NCBI GenBank assembly: GCA_937138955.1
Contig: CAKZPJ010000018.1
Location: 1-12,758 of the forward strand
DNA from: an uncultured Flammeovirgaceae bacterium
Lineage (GTDB): Bacteria > Bacteroidota > Bacteroidia > Cytophagales > Cyclobacteriaceae
Length of the DNA stretch: 12,758 nucleotides
Direction: 5' to 3'
Both the position numbers and the translations under genes were made by a program. The notes beneath the pieces were generated by a model. That model made no database searches. It saw only the letters and a list, made by a program, of their open reading frames with translations, and was not told where the DNA came from. Positions 1-7,524 of the stretch are shown here, in pieces. The number at the start of each line of letters is the position of its first letter. Position 1 is the first letter of the stretch.

Positions 1-698
1 GAGGCATGCTTGAAAACGTTATTTCCATTCATTACTGGAAAAATCGTTCCTTCTTCAATCATTCTAGCTTGAGTACGGGGAATAGCTCGTGAACTTCCGG
101 GATCAAGCACCGCTAGTTCCTCAGCGTACTTTCCTTCCGAATGAAGGTGAGTAGATAAAATGCCACGATTTGACTCATCTGTTGCTTGCAACACAACTGC
201 TCCTGCTCCATCACCAAAAAGTACTGATACTCCTCGTCCACGGGTAGTCATATCCAAGCCGCTGCTGTGGATTTCAGAGCCAATCACCAATACAGTATTG
301 TACATACTAGTTTTTATGAACTGGTCAGCAATGGATAGACCATAGACGAACCCGGTACACTGTGTACGAATATCAAGGGCACCAATAGTAGGCACATCTA
401 GTTCTCTCTGCACTAATACTCCAGAACCAGGGAAATCATAGTCAGGACTTAGGGTAGCAAACACGATAAAATCTACGTCTTGAGGAGTAAGCCCGGCATT
501 TTCTAATGCCATCCGGGCTGCCTTGGTCCCCATATTCGCGGTAGTATCTGTACCGAGCTTAAAGAAACGCCGTTCACGAATACCGGTTCGTTCTTGTATC
601 CATTCATCAGAAGTATCCATAATTTCCGCTAGGTCATTATTGGTAACAACTTTTTCCGGAAGGTAACGTCCTACGCCAACGATTCTTGAGTTTCTCAT
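1..698 (-). CDS. fabH: Beta-ketoacyl-ACP synthase III (FabH), partial
   Basis: FabH catalyses the condensation of an acyl-CoA (usually acetyl-CoA) with malonyl-ACP that starts type II fatty acid synthesis in the cytoplasm. The first 232 residues are visible; the window edge removes the C-terminal third, including where the catalytic His and Asn of the Cys-His-Asn triad would lie. Seen directly: the N-terminal pattern RIVGVGRYLPEKVVTN, the DEWIQERTGIRERR segment, the nucleophile Cys114 in the context TQCTGFVYGL, and the glycine-rich GDGAGA at residues 162-167. The ATG at 696-698 gives the normal FabH N-terminus. The gene lies 67 bp downstream of purQ on the same strand, so the two could share a transcript, but their functions are unrelated. 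Bacteroidota often carry more than one FabH paralogue, so the exact acyl substrate cannot be judged from this fragment. Confidence 0.95.
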   Translation of the reverse strand, partial: MRNSRIVGVGRYLPEKVVTNNDLAEIMDTSDEWIQERTGIRERRFFKLGTDTTANMGTKAARMALENAGLTPQDVDFIVFATLSPDYDFPGSGVLVQRELDVPTIGALDIRTQCTGFVYGLSIADQFIKTSMYNTVLVIGSEIHSSGLDMTTRGRGVSVLFGDGAGAVVLQATDESNRGILSTHLHSEGKYAEELAVLDPGSSRAIPRTQARMIEEGTIFPVMNGNNVFKHA

Positions 699-736
699 AA
701 TGGATGTAGCATTAGGTTATCAATTATAATCCGACA

Positions 737-767
737 GATAATTTTGAAATGCCGCTTAGAAATTATC
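737..767. repeat. Inverted repeat across the purQ stop codon
   Basis: Two perfect 8-base arms, GATAATTT (737-744) and AAATTATC (760-767), flank a 15-base loop. The right arm overlaps the purQ TGA at 766-768. The stem has only one G:C pair and no T-tract follows, so it is a poor intrinsic terminator. It could be an attenuating or mRNA-stabilising hairpin between purQ and fabH, or chance in A+T-rich DNA. Confidence 0.35.
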
Positions 768-1464
768 AGGAAAGAGATTTTTCTAGTCTCAGCACAGAAG
801 CTAATATGTCACGACCATCAGTATTATGAAGGGCATCATCAGCAGCTCGCTCGGGGTGAGGCATCAGCCCCATTACATTTTTCTGCCGGTTGGTTACTCC
901 TGCAATACTGTTAATAGAGCCATTGTAGTTGCTTTTTTCATCAATTTCACCATTTTGATTCACATAATGAAACATAATTTGCTCTTGGTCTTCCATAGAC
1001 TTCAATTCGTCTTCGGAGGCATAAAACCTTCCTTCAGCATGAGCTATCGGTATTTTGAAAGCTTGATTAGGATCAAGTGCAGCGGTCATTATTGTAGTAT
1101 CAGTAGCTGCTTTAATATAAATATTTTTACAAATGAACTTCTGATTGATATTGGGTAAAAGTACTCCAGGTAGCAAACGAGCTTCAGTGAGGATTTGAAA
1201 GCCATTGCAGATACCTAGTACGTAGCCACCTCGGTTCGCATGTTTTATTACTGAATCCATAATAGGGGAAAAGCGGGCAATAGCTCCCGCTCGAAGATAA
1301 TCACCATACGAAAAACCTCCCGGTACAACTAGCAGATCACAGTCTTCTGTATTAGCACTTTTGTGCCAAAGTTTAACGGTGGTTTTATGAAGAATGTGCT
1401 TAAAAACATAGTAAATATCTTCATCACAATTGGAGCCGGGGAATACAATGATTCCTATTTTCAT
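766..1464 (-). CDS. purQ: Phosphoribosylformylglycinamidine synthase, glutaminase subunit (PurQ)
   Basis: PurQ is the class I glutamine amidotransferase subunit that releases ammonia from glutamine for PurL. With PurS these convert FGAR to FGAM in the fourth step of purine synthesis, in the cytoplasm. The 232-residue product begins MKIGIIVFPGSNCDED, as in this family. It shows the nucleophile Cys86 in YVLGICNGFQ and the His203/Glu205 pair in the C-terminal MPHPERAADD motif, so the catalytic triad is complete. The ATG at 1464 is preferred over an in-frame TTG at 1491 because it matches the family N-terminus and because a -7 promoter box (1489-1496) overlaps the TTG. No purS or purL is adjacent, so the complex must be assembled from dispersed genes, as is common in Bacteroidota. 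The gene is transcribed divergently from the secreted protein gene at 1678. Confidence 0.97.
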   Translation of the reverse strand: MKIGIIVFPGSNCDEDIYYVFKHILHKTTVKLWHKSANTEDCDLLVVPGGFSYGDYLRAGAIARFSPIMDSVIKHANRGGYVLGICNGFQILTEARLLPGVLLPNINQKFICKNIYIKAATDTTIMTAALDPNQAFKIPIAHAEGRFYASEDELKSMEDQEQIMFHYVNQNGEIDEKSNYNGSINSIAGVTNRQKNVMGLMPHPERAADDALHNTDGRDILASVLRLEKSLS

Positions 1465-1488
1465 ATGATTCAAGGTTATGCTGAAGAT

Positions 1489-1496
1489 CAAAGTTA
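1489..1496 (-). promoter_or_regulatory. Probable -7 box of the purQ promoter
   Basis: The minus strand reads TAACTTTG, an exact match to the Bacteroidota -7 consensus TAnnTTTG, about 25 bases upstream of the chosen purQ ATG. No clear TTTG -33 element is seen at the expected spacing. A start of transcription near 1482 would exclude the upstream TTG as a start codon. Confidence 0.5.
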
Positions 1497-1647
1497 ACTA
1501 AATAGAGTTTCTTTAGCTAAAAGAGCGACATTTTGATAATAGATTTTCACTAATCTGAAAATGATAAAAAAAAGCTGAATTAGCTATATTATGAGTATTG
1601 TGTAATAAAAGGAGTGTAAAATACTATAATTATTTATTTAATTAATA

Positions 1648-1655
1648 TAAATTTG
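1648..1655 (+). promoter_or_regulatory. Possible -7 box for the secreted protein gene
   Basis: TAAATTTG matches TAnnTTTG and lies 22 bases before the ATG at 1678, in very A+T-rich DNA. No -33 TTTG is seen at 17-23 bp upstream, and such matches are easy to find by chance at this base composition. Confidence 0.3.
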
Positions 1656-1677
1656 TTTATAATAAATTAGTAGAGAT

Positions 1678-2235
1678 ATGAGATGTGTTATAACCATTTT
1701 ACTTTTAGTATCAAGTACTTTTTCCTATGCGCAGTATCTTTCAGGTAATTGGCAGAATCACCTTCAAAATCATATTGTAGATTTTCAGTCATGTAATAGC
1801 AGCAATGAAGAGAATGCAAAGTGTTTTCAGCAAATAGGAAAAGCTTTACATTCGCTATATAAGATGAACGATTTTTACAGTAGAGACAAAAATCGTTACA
1901 TGACAGTAAGCGAGATTAACGATTATTTAGAGAATAATACCCAATGGAAGCTACTGGGTAAAGGATATGATCAAGCTGTTCTTGAACAAGCCCAAAATTT
2001 AGCTAATAAGAAGAGGGCAGTTATAGCTATTTATTTAAATGAAGAGCGATTAGGGCAACTAGCCTATATTTTACCGGGAGATATGACTGCTTCCGGGTCT
2101 TGGGGGCTAAAAGTACCTAATTCGGGTGCGTTCAACGCTAGCGCACCCGAAAAATCATATAAAGATAAAGGCCTATCATATTCTTTCCCGCGTCGGCTGA
2201 TAACTAATGTGCAAATATATACGCGAGATATATAG
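1678..2235 (+). CDS. Small exported protein, possible degenerate NlpC/P60- or Tae4-like amidase fold
   Basis: A 185-residue protein of unknown function. Residues 1-18 form a typical Sec signal peptide (short basic start, hydrophobic ILLLVSS core, likely cleavage after SYA, before Gln19), so the mature protein is probably periplasmic or secreted. The segments LAYILPG (128-134), SGSWGLKVP (139-147) and KGLSYSF (164-170) recall the C-terminal half of small secreted cysteine amidases that act on peptidoglycan, where a histidine normally precedes the VVLPG-like strand. Here that position is Gln127. Cys49 in AKCFQQIGKAL could sit where the nucleophile lies. If the comparison holds, the protein would be an inactive or altered amidase. 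This assignment comes from pattern memory only and is tentative. The gene stands alone on the plus strand, and its stop codon is 5 bp from the end of the convergent gene. Confidence 0.75.
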   Translation: MRCVITILLLVSSTFSYAQYLSGNWQNHLQNHIVDFQSCNSSNEENAKCFQQIGKALHSLYKMNDFYSRDKNRYMTVSEINDYLENNTQWKLLGKGYDQAVLEQAQNLANKKRAVIAIYLNEERLGQLAYILPGDMTASGSWGLKVPNSGAFNASAPEKSYKDKGLSYSFPRRLITNVQIYTRDI

Positions 2236-2240
2236 ATACA

Positions 2241-3779
2241 TCAAATAGCCTGAGCATTATAGAACTGATAATGAACGTAAGCTTTATTAGTTTTAAGAAT
2301 GCGTAGAATGTGCAGCCATAGTCGCTCATAGGGTACCACCTCCATTTCAGTTTCTAGATCTACCGGAATCTTGGTGTCCGTAAGTTTCTGATAATAAAGG
2401 GTGCCTTTTTCTTGAATGAGATCAAAGTCGAATTCTTTTTCAATCACTATTTCCAGTAGGCGAATAAATACGCTACTGCGGTAATTATTTCTCTTATCCA
2501 GGTGGGGCGATTTGTATTCGGTAATCCATTTTACACCTTCTTTAAACCCTTGAATATTACCTTTACGAAGCAGAAACATACACTGAATTGTAAGATAGGC
2601 AATATTTAAATATTCGTGGTCTCTAGAAAAATTAGGACGCTCATCTAAGAATTCTTCTAAGTTGAACCCCCAACTTAAAATTTTGGCATCATTAAAAAAG
2701 ATTAGATTCACCCGGTACATAGCCCATCGCTCTTTTACATCTTCTGGTTGGTTATTGAAATTCTTATTAGTACGTACTTTACGGAATATTTTCGTTGCTT
2801 CTTTATATTGTTCAGCTTTGAACAATAGCAATATATAGTATTCCATAAACGTAAACCAATCATCGTGGCTCGGCTTGAATAATGCTTGCTTACGTTTAGC
2901 ATACGGAATACCTTCTATTGCTTCTTCGGTATAGATGTAGGCGTAAAGTTTAGTAAAGACGATCTGCTTTTGATTGAGGTTTACTTTAATCTCACTATTA
3001 GGCCGATTCAGATACTCTTCTTCTAAACGGGTACATAGTTCTAACGATTTATCATAATTCCAATTGAGATGATAGTAAAGTATTGAAAGTTTGTGGCCGA
3101 TAATTTTTATAGATTCACTTTCTACTCGTTCGGCAATATGATAAATCTGATTAATCGTATTAGGAATTGAGTCTAACACTCTTTTCTGGGCACTTACTGA
3201 TTTGTGAATATGGACAAGAGTATCATAGTAGAGATCTTCACTGGCTTGGAATGCCCGGTATTTTAACCGGTACTTCGCTAGTTCCTCTCTAACCTCCATA
3301 AATGGAGTGATTTTACCTTGCCGAGAGTGGTAGTTCTTGACTAGCTCTAAAGCTGGAACTAATATATCATACAATTCAAATTCAGATGTAGTGCGAATGA
3401 GTGCGGGAAGAACTTTTTGGGCGATTTCATCAGCATCTTCGGTTGTTAGAATTTTTGACTGAAGAAGAGTATGTTCACTATCGTATCGGGACTGCTGATA
3501 GAGTGTATAGCTATCTTTATCATAATCCAGAAAGAAAAGGTGGTTAAGAAGTTTTTGCTTTAGACGAGATTTGGCATTCCGGTAGTTACGATTACCAGGG
3601 TCGGCACCAAATAATTTCTCCGAAGCTTCGGTATCAGACTGAAAAGTATTATTGATGATACCTTGATATAGCAGATTATCCTTGGATGTCTCTTTTTTTC
3701 TGAAATTGAAGTTCACAAGTTGCAAACTTCGTTGGCCTTTCTTACGGATTATCTTAATAAGATCATGTAGTTCATGCAT
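2241..3779 (-). CDS. Hypothetical helical protein, 512 aa, TPR-like
   Basis: I do not recognise a named family. The 512-residue product has no signal peptide and no membrane segment, so it is probably cytoplasmic. It is rich in Leu, Tyr, Lys and Glu and appears almost entirely alpha-helical. Repeated helix pairs with aromatic and small residues, such as FMEYYILLLFKAEQYKEATKIF around residues 308-330, suggest a tetratricopeptide-like solenoid that would bind other proteins. The basic N-terminus (LIKIIRKKGQRSLQ) is followed by KSRLKQKLLNHLFFL near residue 70, a pattern seen in large uncharacterised Bacteroidota proteins. No catalytic motif is visible. Its neighbours do not suggest a role. Codon use looks ordinary for the window and the frame is open throughout, so I regard it as a real gene. 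Confidence 0.85.
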   Translation of the reverse strand: MHELHDLIKIIRKKGQRSLQLVNFNFRKKETSKDNLLYQGIINNTFQSDTEASEKLFGADPGNRNYRNAKSRLKQKLLNHLFFLDYDKDSYTLYQQSRYDSEHTLLQSKILTTEDADEIAQKVLPALIRTTSEFELYDILVPALELVKNYHSRQGKITPFMEVREELAKYRLKYRAFQASEDLYYDTLVHIHKSVSAQKRVLDSIPNTINQIYHIAERVESESIKIIGHKLSILYYHLNWNYDKSLELCTRLEEEYLNRPNSEIKVNLNQKQIVFTKLYAYIYTEEAIEGIPYAKRKQALFKPSHDDWFTFMEYYILLLFKAEQYKEATKIFRKVRTNKNFNNQPEDVKERWAMYRVNLIFFNDAKILSWGFNLEEFLDERPNFSRDHEYLNIAYLTIQCMFLLRKGNIQGFKEGVKWITEYKSPHLDKRNNYRSSVFIRLLEIVIEKEFDFDLIQEKGTLYYQKLTDTKIPVDLETEMEVVPYERLWLHILRILKTNKAYVHYQFYNAQAI

Positions 3780-4121
3780 AGTTTATAGTGCTTTTTAATA
3801 AACGACCTTATAAAAGTACAAAAAAATTTATTTATCTGAAATAACCTTACACATTTTTTTTTGCCTATTAATAATAATAATACTCGGATAATGTGCTAAA
3901 TGGGCGATTTGGATGCTAAAAAACTTATTTTTATTATAAAATCTTACATAGATAATTTTGAAAAATATAAAATTAAGTTAATTCTAAGCTGCAGGTATAG
4001 TTTTGATATTGGTAGGTTTTACCAAAAGCAAAATAAAGGTGAAAACGTGGATAGTAATAGGAAAAAGGGTAACCTTTGGGTGGGAAGAAGCTAAAAAAAA
4101 GGCTTTTACTTAGATGGTTGA

Positions 4122-4147
4122 GTTAACAACAGAATGCTATTGTTAAC
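4122..4147. repeat. 8-bp perfect inverted repeat next to the terminator
   Basis: GTTAACAA (4122-4129) and TTGTTAAC (4140-4147) are perfect reverse complements around a 10-base spacer. The right arm runs into the T-tract of the operon terminator on the minus strand. It may be a second, weak hairpin backing up termination or a protein-binding palindrome; the sequence alone does not decide. Confidence 0.4.
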
Positions 4148-4170
4148 AAAAAAACCTCCGTAAAGAGGTT
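4146..4170 (-). terminator. Rho-independent terminator of the uxaC-kdgK-eda operon
   Basis: On the minus strand, AACCTC, a six-base loop (TTTACG) and GAGGTT form a 6-bp stem that runs directly into a T-tract interrupted by one G. It lies 58 bases beyond the restored stop codon of the aldolase gene (4229-4231), where the end of the operon transcript is expected. Confidence 0.75.
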
Positions 4171-4228
4171 GTGTTGAAAGTAGGAGTATCATCCCATTAT
4201 ACTAGAATACCTATTGGTCCATGAAAAG

Positions 4229-4905
4229 TCATTTGTCACTTTTTATACTTCGAATAATGTCCATAGCTGACCGAGTTCGCTCCATGAGAAGATCATAATT
4301 TCCCTCTTTGATAATGTCTTTAGTAATTAGCTGAGACCCCATACCAACGCAGGCCGCCCCGGCTTTAATCCAAGCACTGAGATTTTCTTCAGTAGGGGAT
4401 CCCCACCAGTAGGCATGATACTAGTCCAAGGATTAGGGCCAGCTACTCCCTTAATGAATTCTGGCCCGCCGACTTGAGTAGCGGGAAATATTTTGACAAT
4501 ATCTGCACCAAGTTCTTCAGCATAAGAAATCTCCGAAAGAGAACCACAACCGGGTGACCAGGAGATCTTACGTCGATTACACACTTTAGCCATATCAGCA
4601 CTTAGAATAGGAGATACAATGAAGTTACTTCCTAACTGGATGTACAAAGACGCAGTACCGGCATCTACTATAGAACCTACTCCGAGAATCATTTCAGGTA
4701 CAGTCTGTTCGGCGTATTTATTGAGTTCTCCGAATACTTCGTGTGCATAATCACCACGGTTAGTAAATTCAAATACTCGAACACCACCATCGTAGCAAGC
4801 TTTAAGAACCTTCTTAGCGATTTCAATGTCCTTATGAAAAAAAACCGGAACCATCCCGGTTTCATGCATTTGAGTTAGAACTTTTATACGGGTAAATCGT
4901 GCCAT
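4229..4905 (-). pseudogene. eda: 2-keto-3-deoxy-6-phosphogluconate aldolase (KDPG/KHG aldolase), frameshifted
   Basis: KDPG aldolase splits 2-keto-3-deoxy-6-phosphogluconate into pyruvate and glyceraldehyde 3-phosphate, the last step of hexuronate and Entner-Doudoroff catabolism. The N-terminal 168 residues show the family core: Glu46 in VFEFTNRG, GVGSIVDAGTA, SPGC at 117-120 and the Schiff-base Lys138 in VKIFPATQ. At IMPTGG the frame breaks at GGGGATCCCC (4395-4404). In the +0 frame translation runs into unrelated residues and stops at 4327. Allowing one missing base restores PTEENLSAWIKAGAACVGMG, then the normal C-terminus to a TGA at 4229-4231, about 225 residues in all. Phosphate-binding residues of the last barrel strands lie beyond the break, so a true mutation should inactivate the enzyme. 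A sequencing or assembly error is equally possible. The gene is third in the operon, 121 bp after kdgK. Confidence 0.9.
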
Positions 4906-5026
4906 TGCTAATTAGATTGTTTATTGATGATTTGCTAGGAGCTTGTGGTAGGGGACGCGGAGTAAAAGTATACATATTTAACTTTCCGCACCCAGCCTTT
5001 CTTATCTCATATTTCGTATTTCATAA

Positions 5027-6064
5027 TTACCGTGAGACTCTCCCCGAAGCATCACCGCTCATTAACTTCTCAACTTCAGGGACTGTCACCATATTAAAGT
5101 CACCGTGAATAGTATGTTTCAGACAAGAAGCGGCTACGGCAAAGTTAAGTGCATTTTGCAAATCATCTTTGTAGGTGATAAGCCCATAAATTAATCCGCC
5201 CATAAACGAATCTCCACCACCAACTCGGTCTATAATATGGGTAATTTGGTAGGTAGGTGCTTGATAGAGTGTATTTCCATCGTATAGTACTCCCGACCAG
5301 CTATTATGACTAGCACTTAAAGAACCTCGCAACGTAATAATCGCCTTACTAGCTTTAGGAAATTTCTCCATCAACTGCGTGCAAACAGATTCGTAGGCTT
5401 CGGCTTCTACATGTCCCTGGGTAACATCTACACCCTCGGGATGAATACCAAAAACCTTTTCAGCGTCTTCTTCATTCCCTAAAATCACATCGCACTCCGC
5501 CACCAAATCAGGCATAATATCGGACGGTTGTTTACCGTACTTCCAGAGATTTTTCCGGTAATTAAGATCGCAAGAAACAGTAATTCCTTTGGCACTAGCA
5601 GCCTTTGCACCTTCTAAACAGGCATCGGCAGCGCCTTGAGAGATAGCGGGTGTAATACCAGTCCAGTGAAACCAGGTAACCCCTTCCAATGCTTTATCCC
5701 AATCAATCATACCCTTTTCAATTTCAGAAAGAGCCGAGTGTGCTCGGTCGTACACCACTTTACTACCTCGGCTTACCGCTCCGTATTCAAGGAAATAGAT
5801 TCCCAATCGTTCGCCTCCGTAGATAATATGGTCAGTACCAATATTGTGCTTACGAAGGGTAGCCAAGGCGCACTTTCCAATATCGTTATCGGGCAAACGA
5901 GTGACGAATTGAGCATCAACTCCGTAGTTGGCTAAAGAGGCGGCCACATTGGCTTCTCCACCGCCGTAAATAGCGTTAAACTGATCGGCCTGAATAAAAC
6001 GTTGAAAATTGGGAGTTGCGAGGCGAAGCATAATTTCGCCAAAGGTGACAACTTTGTTACTCAT
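5027..6064 (-). CDS. kdgK: 2-keto-3-deoxygluconate kinase (PfkB family)
   Basis: KdgK phosphorylates 2-keto-3-deoxygluconate to KDPG with ATP in the cytoplasm, supplying the aldolase encoded next. The 345-residue protein begins VTFGEIMLRLATPN, as in KDG kinases. It carries the first PfkB signature region GGGEANVAASLANYG (34-48) and the second, IDRVGGGDSFMGGLIYG (278-294), with Asp285 as the predicted catalytic base and the glycines forming the anion hole. The C-terminal SGDASGRVSR tail resembles Bacteroidota KdgK proteins. The ATG at 6062-6064 lies 32 bp after uxaC, which indicates co-transcription. Fructokinase is the main alternative within PfkB, but the operon partners strongly favour KDG. 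No oddities are seen in the reading frame. Confidence 0.94.
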   Translation of the reverse strand: MSNKVVTFGEIMLRLATPNFQRFIQADQFNAIYGGGEANVAASLANYGVDAQFVTRLPDNDIGKCALATLRKHNIGTDHIIYGGERLGIYFLEYGAVSRGSKVVYDRAHSALSEIEKGMIDWDKALEGVTWFHWTGITPAISQGAADACLEGAKAASAKGITVSCDLNYRKNLWKYGKQPSDIMPDLVAECDVILGNEEDAEKVFGIHPEGVDVTQGHVEAEAYESVCTQLMEKFPKASKAIITLRGSLSASHNSWSGVLYDGNTLYQAPTYQITHIIDRVGGGDSFMGGLIYGLITYKDDLQNALNFAVAASCLKHTIHGDFNMVTVPEVEKLMSGDASGRVSR

Positions 6065-6096
6065 ATGTTAGGTTAGTTAGGTAGTTATTGCTTGAT

Positions 6097-7500
6097 TTAA
6101 TTGAATTTGAAAAAGCTTTTGGCATTATAGTAACAGATATTCTGAATAGTGTTGCCAACGAGTTCCAGATCGTGGGGAAGTTCGCCATTCTCTATATCAG
6201 TACCAAAAAGATTGCAGAGAATTCTGCGAAAATACTCGTGGCGAGGGTAGGATAGTAGGCTGCGAGAATCCGTAAGCATACCTACAAAGCGGCTTAGTAA
6301 ACCTAAATTCGACAGTGCGTTCATCTGCCATTCCATCCCTTCCTTTTGATCTAAAAACCACCATCCAGAACCAAACTGAATTTTTCCAGGAACAGAACCA
6401 TCATTAAAATTGCCAATCATTGTACCGATCAGATAGTTATCGCTTGGGTTTAGATTATAAATAATTGTTTTGGCCAATTGGTTGGTGCTATCTAGTCTAT
6501 TAAAGAAGAGAGATAAAGTTCGCGCTTGAGAAAAATCTCCAATAGAGTCAAATCCAGTATCGGGTCCAATATTCTTCAGGGCACGACTGTTATTGTTGCG
6601 AAGCGCACCTAAGTGAAATTGCTGAGTCCATTCTTTTTGATGATCCATTAGAGCTAGTTCATACAAAATTGCTGATTTTAATTTGCTGATTTCTGCCAAA
6701 GTAAGCTGTTCACTTTGTCTAATTTTTAGGAAATACTTTTCTATCTCTTTATCAGTATACTCATCAGCAAACACATGTTCTAGTCCATGATCTGATAAGC
6801 GGCAACCCATGGAAGCAAAAAAATCATGGCGCGATTGAAGTGCTTCTAGTAGATTCTGATAGCTACTGATAGAGATGTCAGCGGCTTGCTCTAACTTAGC
6901 TAAATAACTATTATATGATCCTGGGTTATCTACGGCCATAGCTTTATCAGCCCGAAAAGTAGGTAGCATCAGTACGTTAAATTCAGACTCCTTAAGTTTC
7001 TGGTGAAATTCTAATTTGTCAGTAGGATCATCAGTGGTACAGACAACTTCTACCTTCATTTTCTGAAGTAGACTCTGGCTACTCATCTCAGATGAGGCTA
7101 GCAACTTATTTGCTCGTTCCCAAATGGCAGGAGCAGATTCCACATTTAATATCTCATCAATTGAGAAATATCGTTGTAATTCTAAGTGAGTCCAATGGTA
7201 CAGCGGGTTACGAAGGGTATATGGTACAGTCTGAGCGTATGCCATAAACTTATCGTAATCACTAGCATCGCCAGTGCAAAATCGTTCATTAATCCCGTTG
7301 GCGCGCATAGCTCGCCACTTATAATGATCACCATATAACCAAATATGGGTCAGATTTTTAAAAGACTGATTCTGAGCTATCTCTTCAGGAGAGAGATGAC
7401 AGTGATAGTCAATGATTGGTAAGTCTATAGCAAAATCGTGGTAGAGTTTTTCAGCCGTAGAAGATTGCAGTAGAAAATTTTCGTCTAGGAATGGTTTCAT
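6097..7500 (-). CDS. uxaC: Glucuronate/galacturonate isomerase (UxaC)
   Basis: UxaC isomerises D-glucuronate to D-fructuronate and D-galacturonate to D-tagaturonate, the entry step of hexuronate breakdown. The 467-residue product has the family length and belongs to the amidohydrolase-like TIM barrels. Visible are the metal-binding IDYHCHLSP motif (His33, His35), VCTTDDPTD (153-161), GSGWWF (377-382) and the conserved DSRSLLSYPRHEYFRR block (411-426). The start is set at the ATG of MKPFLDENF (7498-7500). Two upstream in-frame ATGs at 7533 and 7518 lie in or before the promoter core (7522-7551), whose predicted transcription start is near 7515, so they are probably not in the mRNA. It is the first gene of uxaC-kdgK-eda. 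The tagaturonate/fructuronate reductase and the altronate/mannonate dehydratase needed to reach KDG are not in this window. Confidence 0.96.
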   Translation of the reverse strand: MKPFLDENFLLQSSTAEKLYHDFAIDLPIIDYHCHLSPEEIAQNQSFKNLTHIWLYGDHYKWRAMRANGINERFCTGDASDYDKFMAYAQTVPYTLRNPLYHWTHLELQRYFSIDEILNVESAPAIWERANKLLASSEMSSQSLLQKMKVEVVCTTDDPTDKLEFHQKLKESEFNVLMLPTFRADKAMAVDNPGSYNSYLAKLEQAADISISSYQNLLEALQSRHDFFASMGCRLSDHGLEHVFADEYTDKEIEKYFLKIRQSEQLTLAEISKLKSAILYELALMDHQKEWTQQFHLGALRNNNSRALKNIGPDTGFDSIGDFSQARTLSLFFNRLDSTNQLAKTIIYNLNPSDNYLIGTMIGNFNDGSVPGKIQFGSGWWFLDQKEGMEWQMNALSNLGLLSRFVGMLTDSRSLLSYPRHEYFRRILCNLFGTDIENGELPHDLELVGNTIQNICYYNAKSFFKFN

Positions 7501-7512
7501 CTTTGAAATCGG

Positions 7513-7524
7513 TTGCATATGCAA
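7513..7524. promoter_or_regulatory. 12-bp palindrome, possible operator of the hexuronate operon
   Basis: TTGCATATGCAA is a perfect palindrome that overlaps the downstream end of the -7 box and the predicted transcription start of uxaC. A dimeric repressor bound here would block transcription, as LacI- or GntR-type regulators do in sugar-acid operons. The regulator itself is not encoded in the window, and the role is inferred from position and symmetry only. Confidence 0.5.

Larger units (their letters stand above)
3780..4228. other. 449-bp A+T-rich intergenic region
   Basis: This gap separates the start of the 512-aa protein gene from the end of the hexuronate operon, both on the minus strand. 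It contains the operon terminator (4146-4170), an adjacent 8-bp inverted repeat (4122-4147), a short AAT triplet run near 3869-3883, and a 64-codon open frame at 3900-4094 that I do not accept as a gene. A TACTTTTA sequence on the minus strand (3811-3818) is a one-mismatch -7 box that could serve the 512-aa gene. Nothing else is recognisable. Confidence 0.6.

Noticed and set aside
160..345. Plus-strand open frame opposite fabH
   Set aside because: It is antisense to a clear fabH coding frame and shows no protein-like features.
826..1158. 110-codon open frame opposite purQ
   Set aside because: It is a shadow of purQ, whose catalytic motifs establish the other strand as coding.
3900..4094. 64-codon plus-strand open frame beginning MGDLDAKKL
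   Set aside because: It is A+T-rich and Lys/Ile-rich, as expected from translating noncoding DNA, has no recognisable motif, no ribosome site or good promoter, and is best read as intergenic.
5636..5935. 99-codon open frame opposite kdgK
   Set aside because: It is antisense to the PfkB kinase frame and has no independent support.
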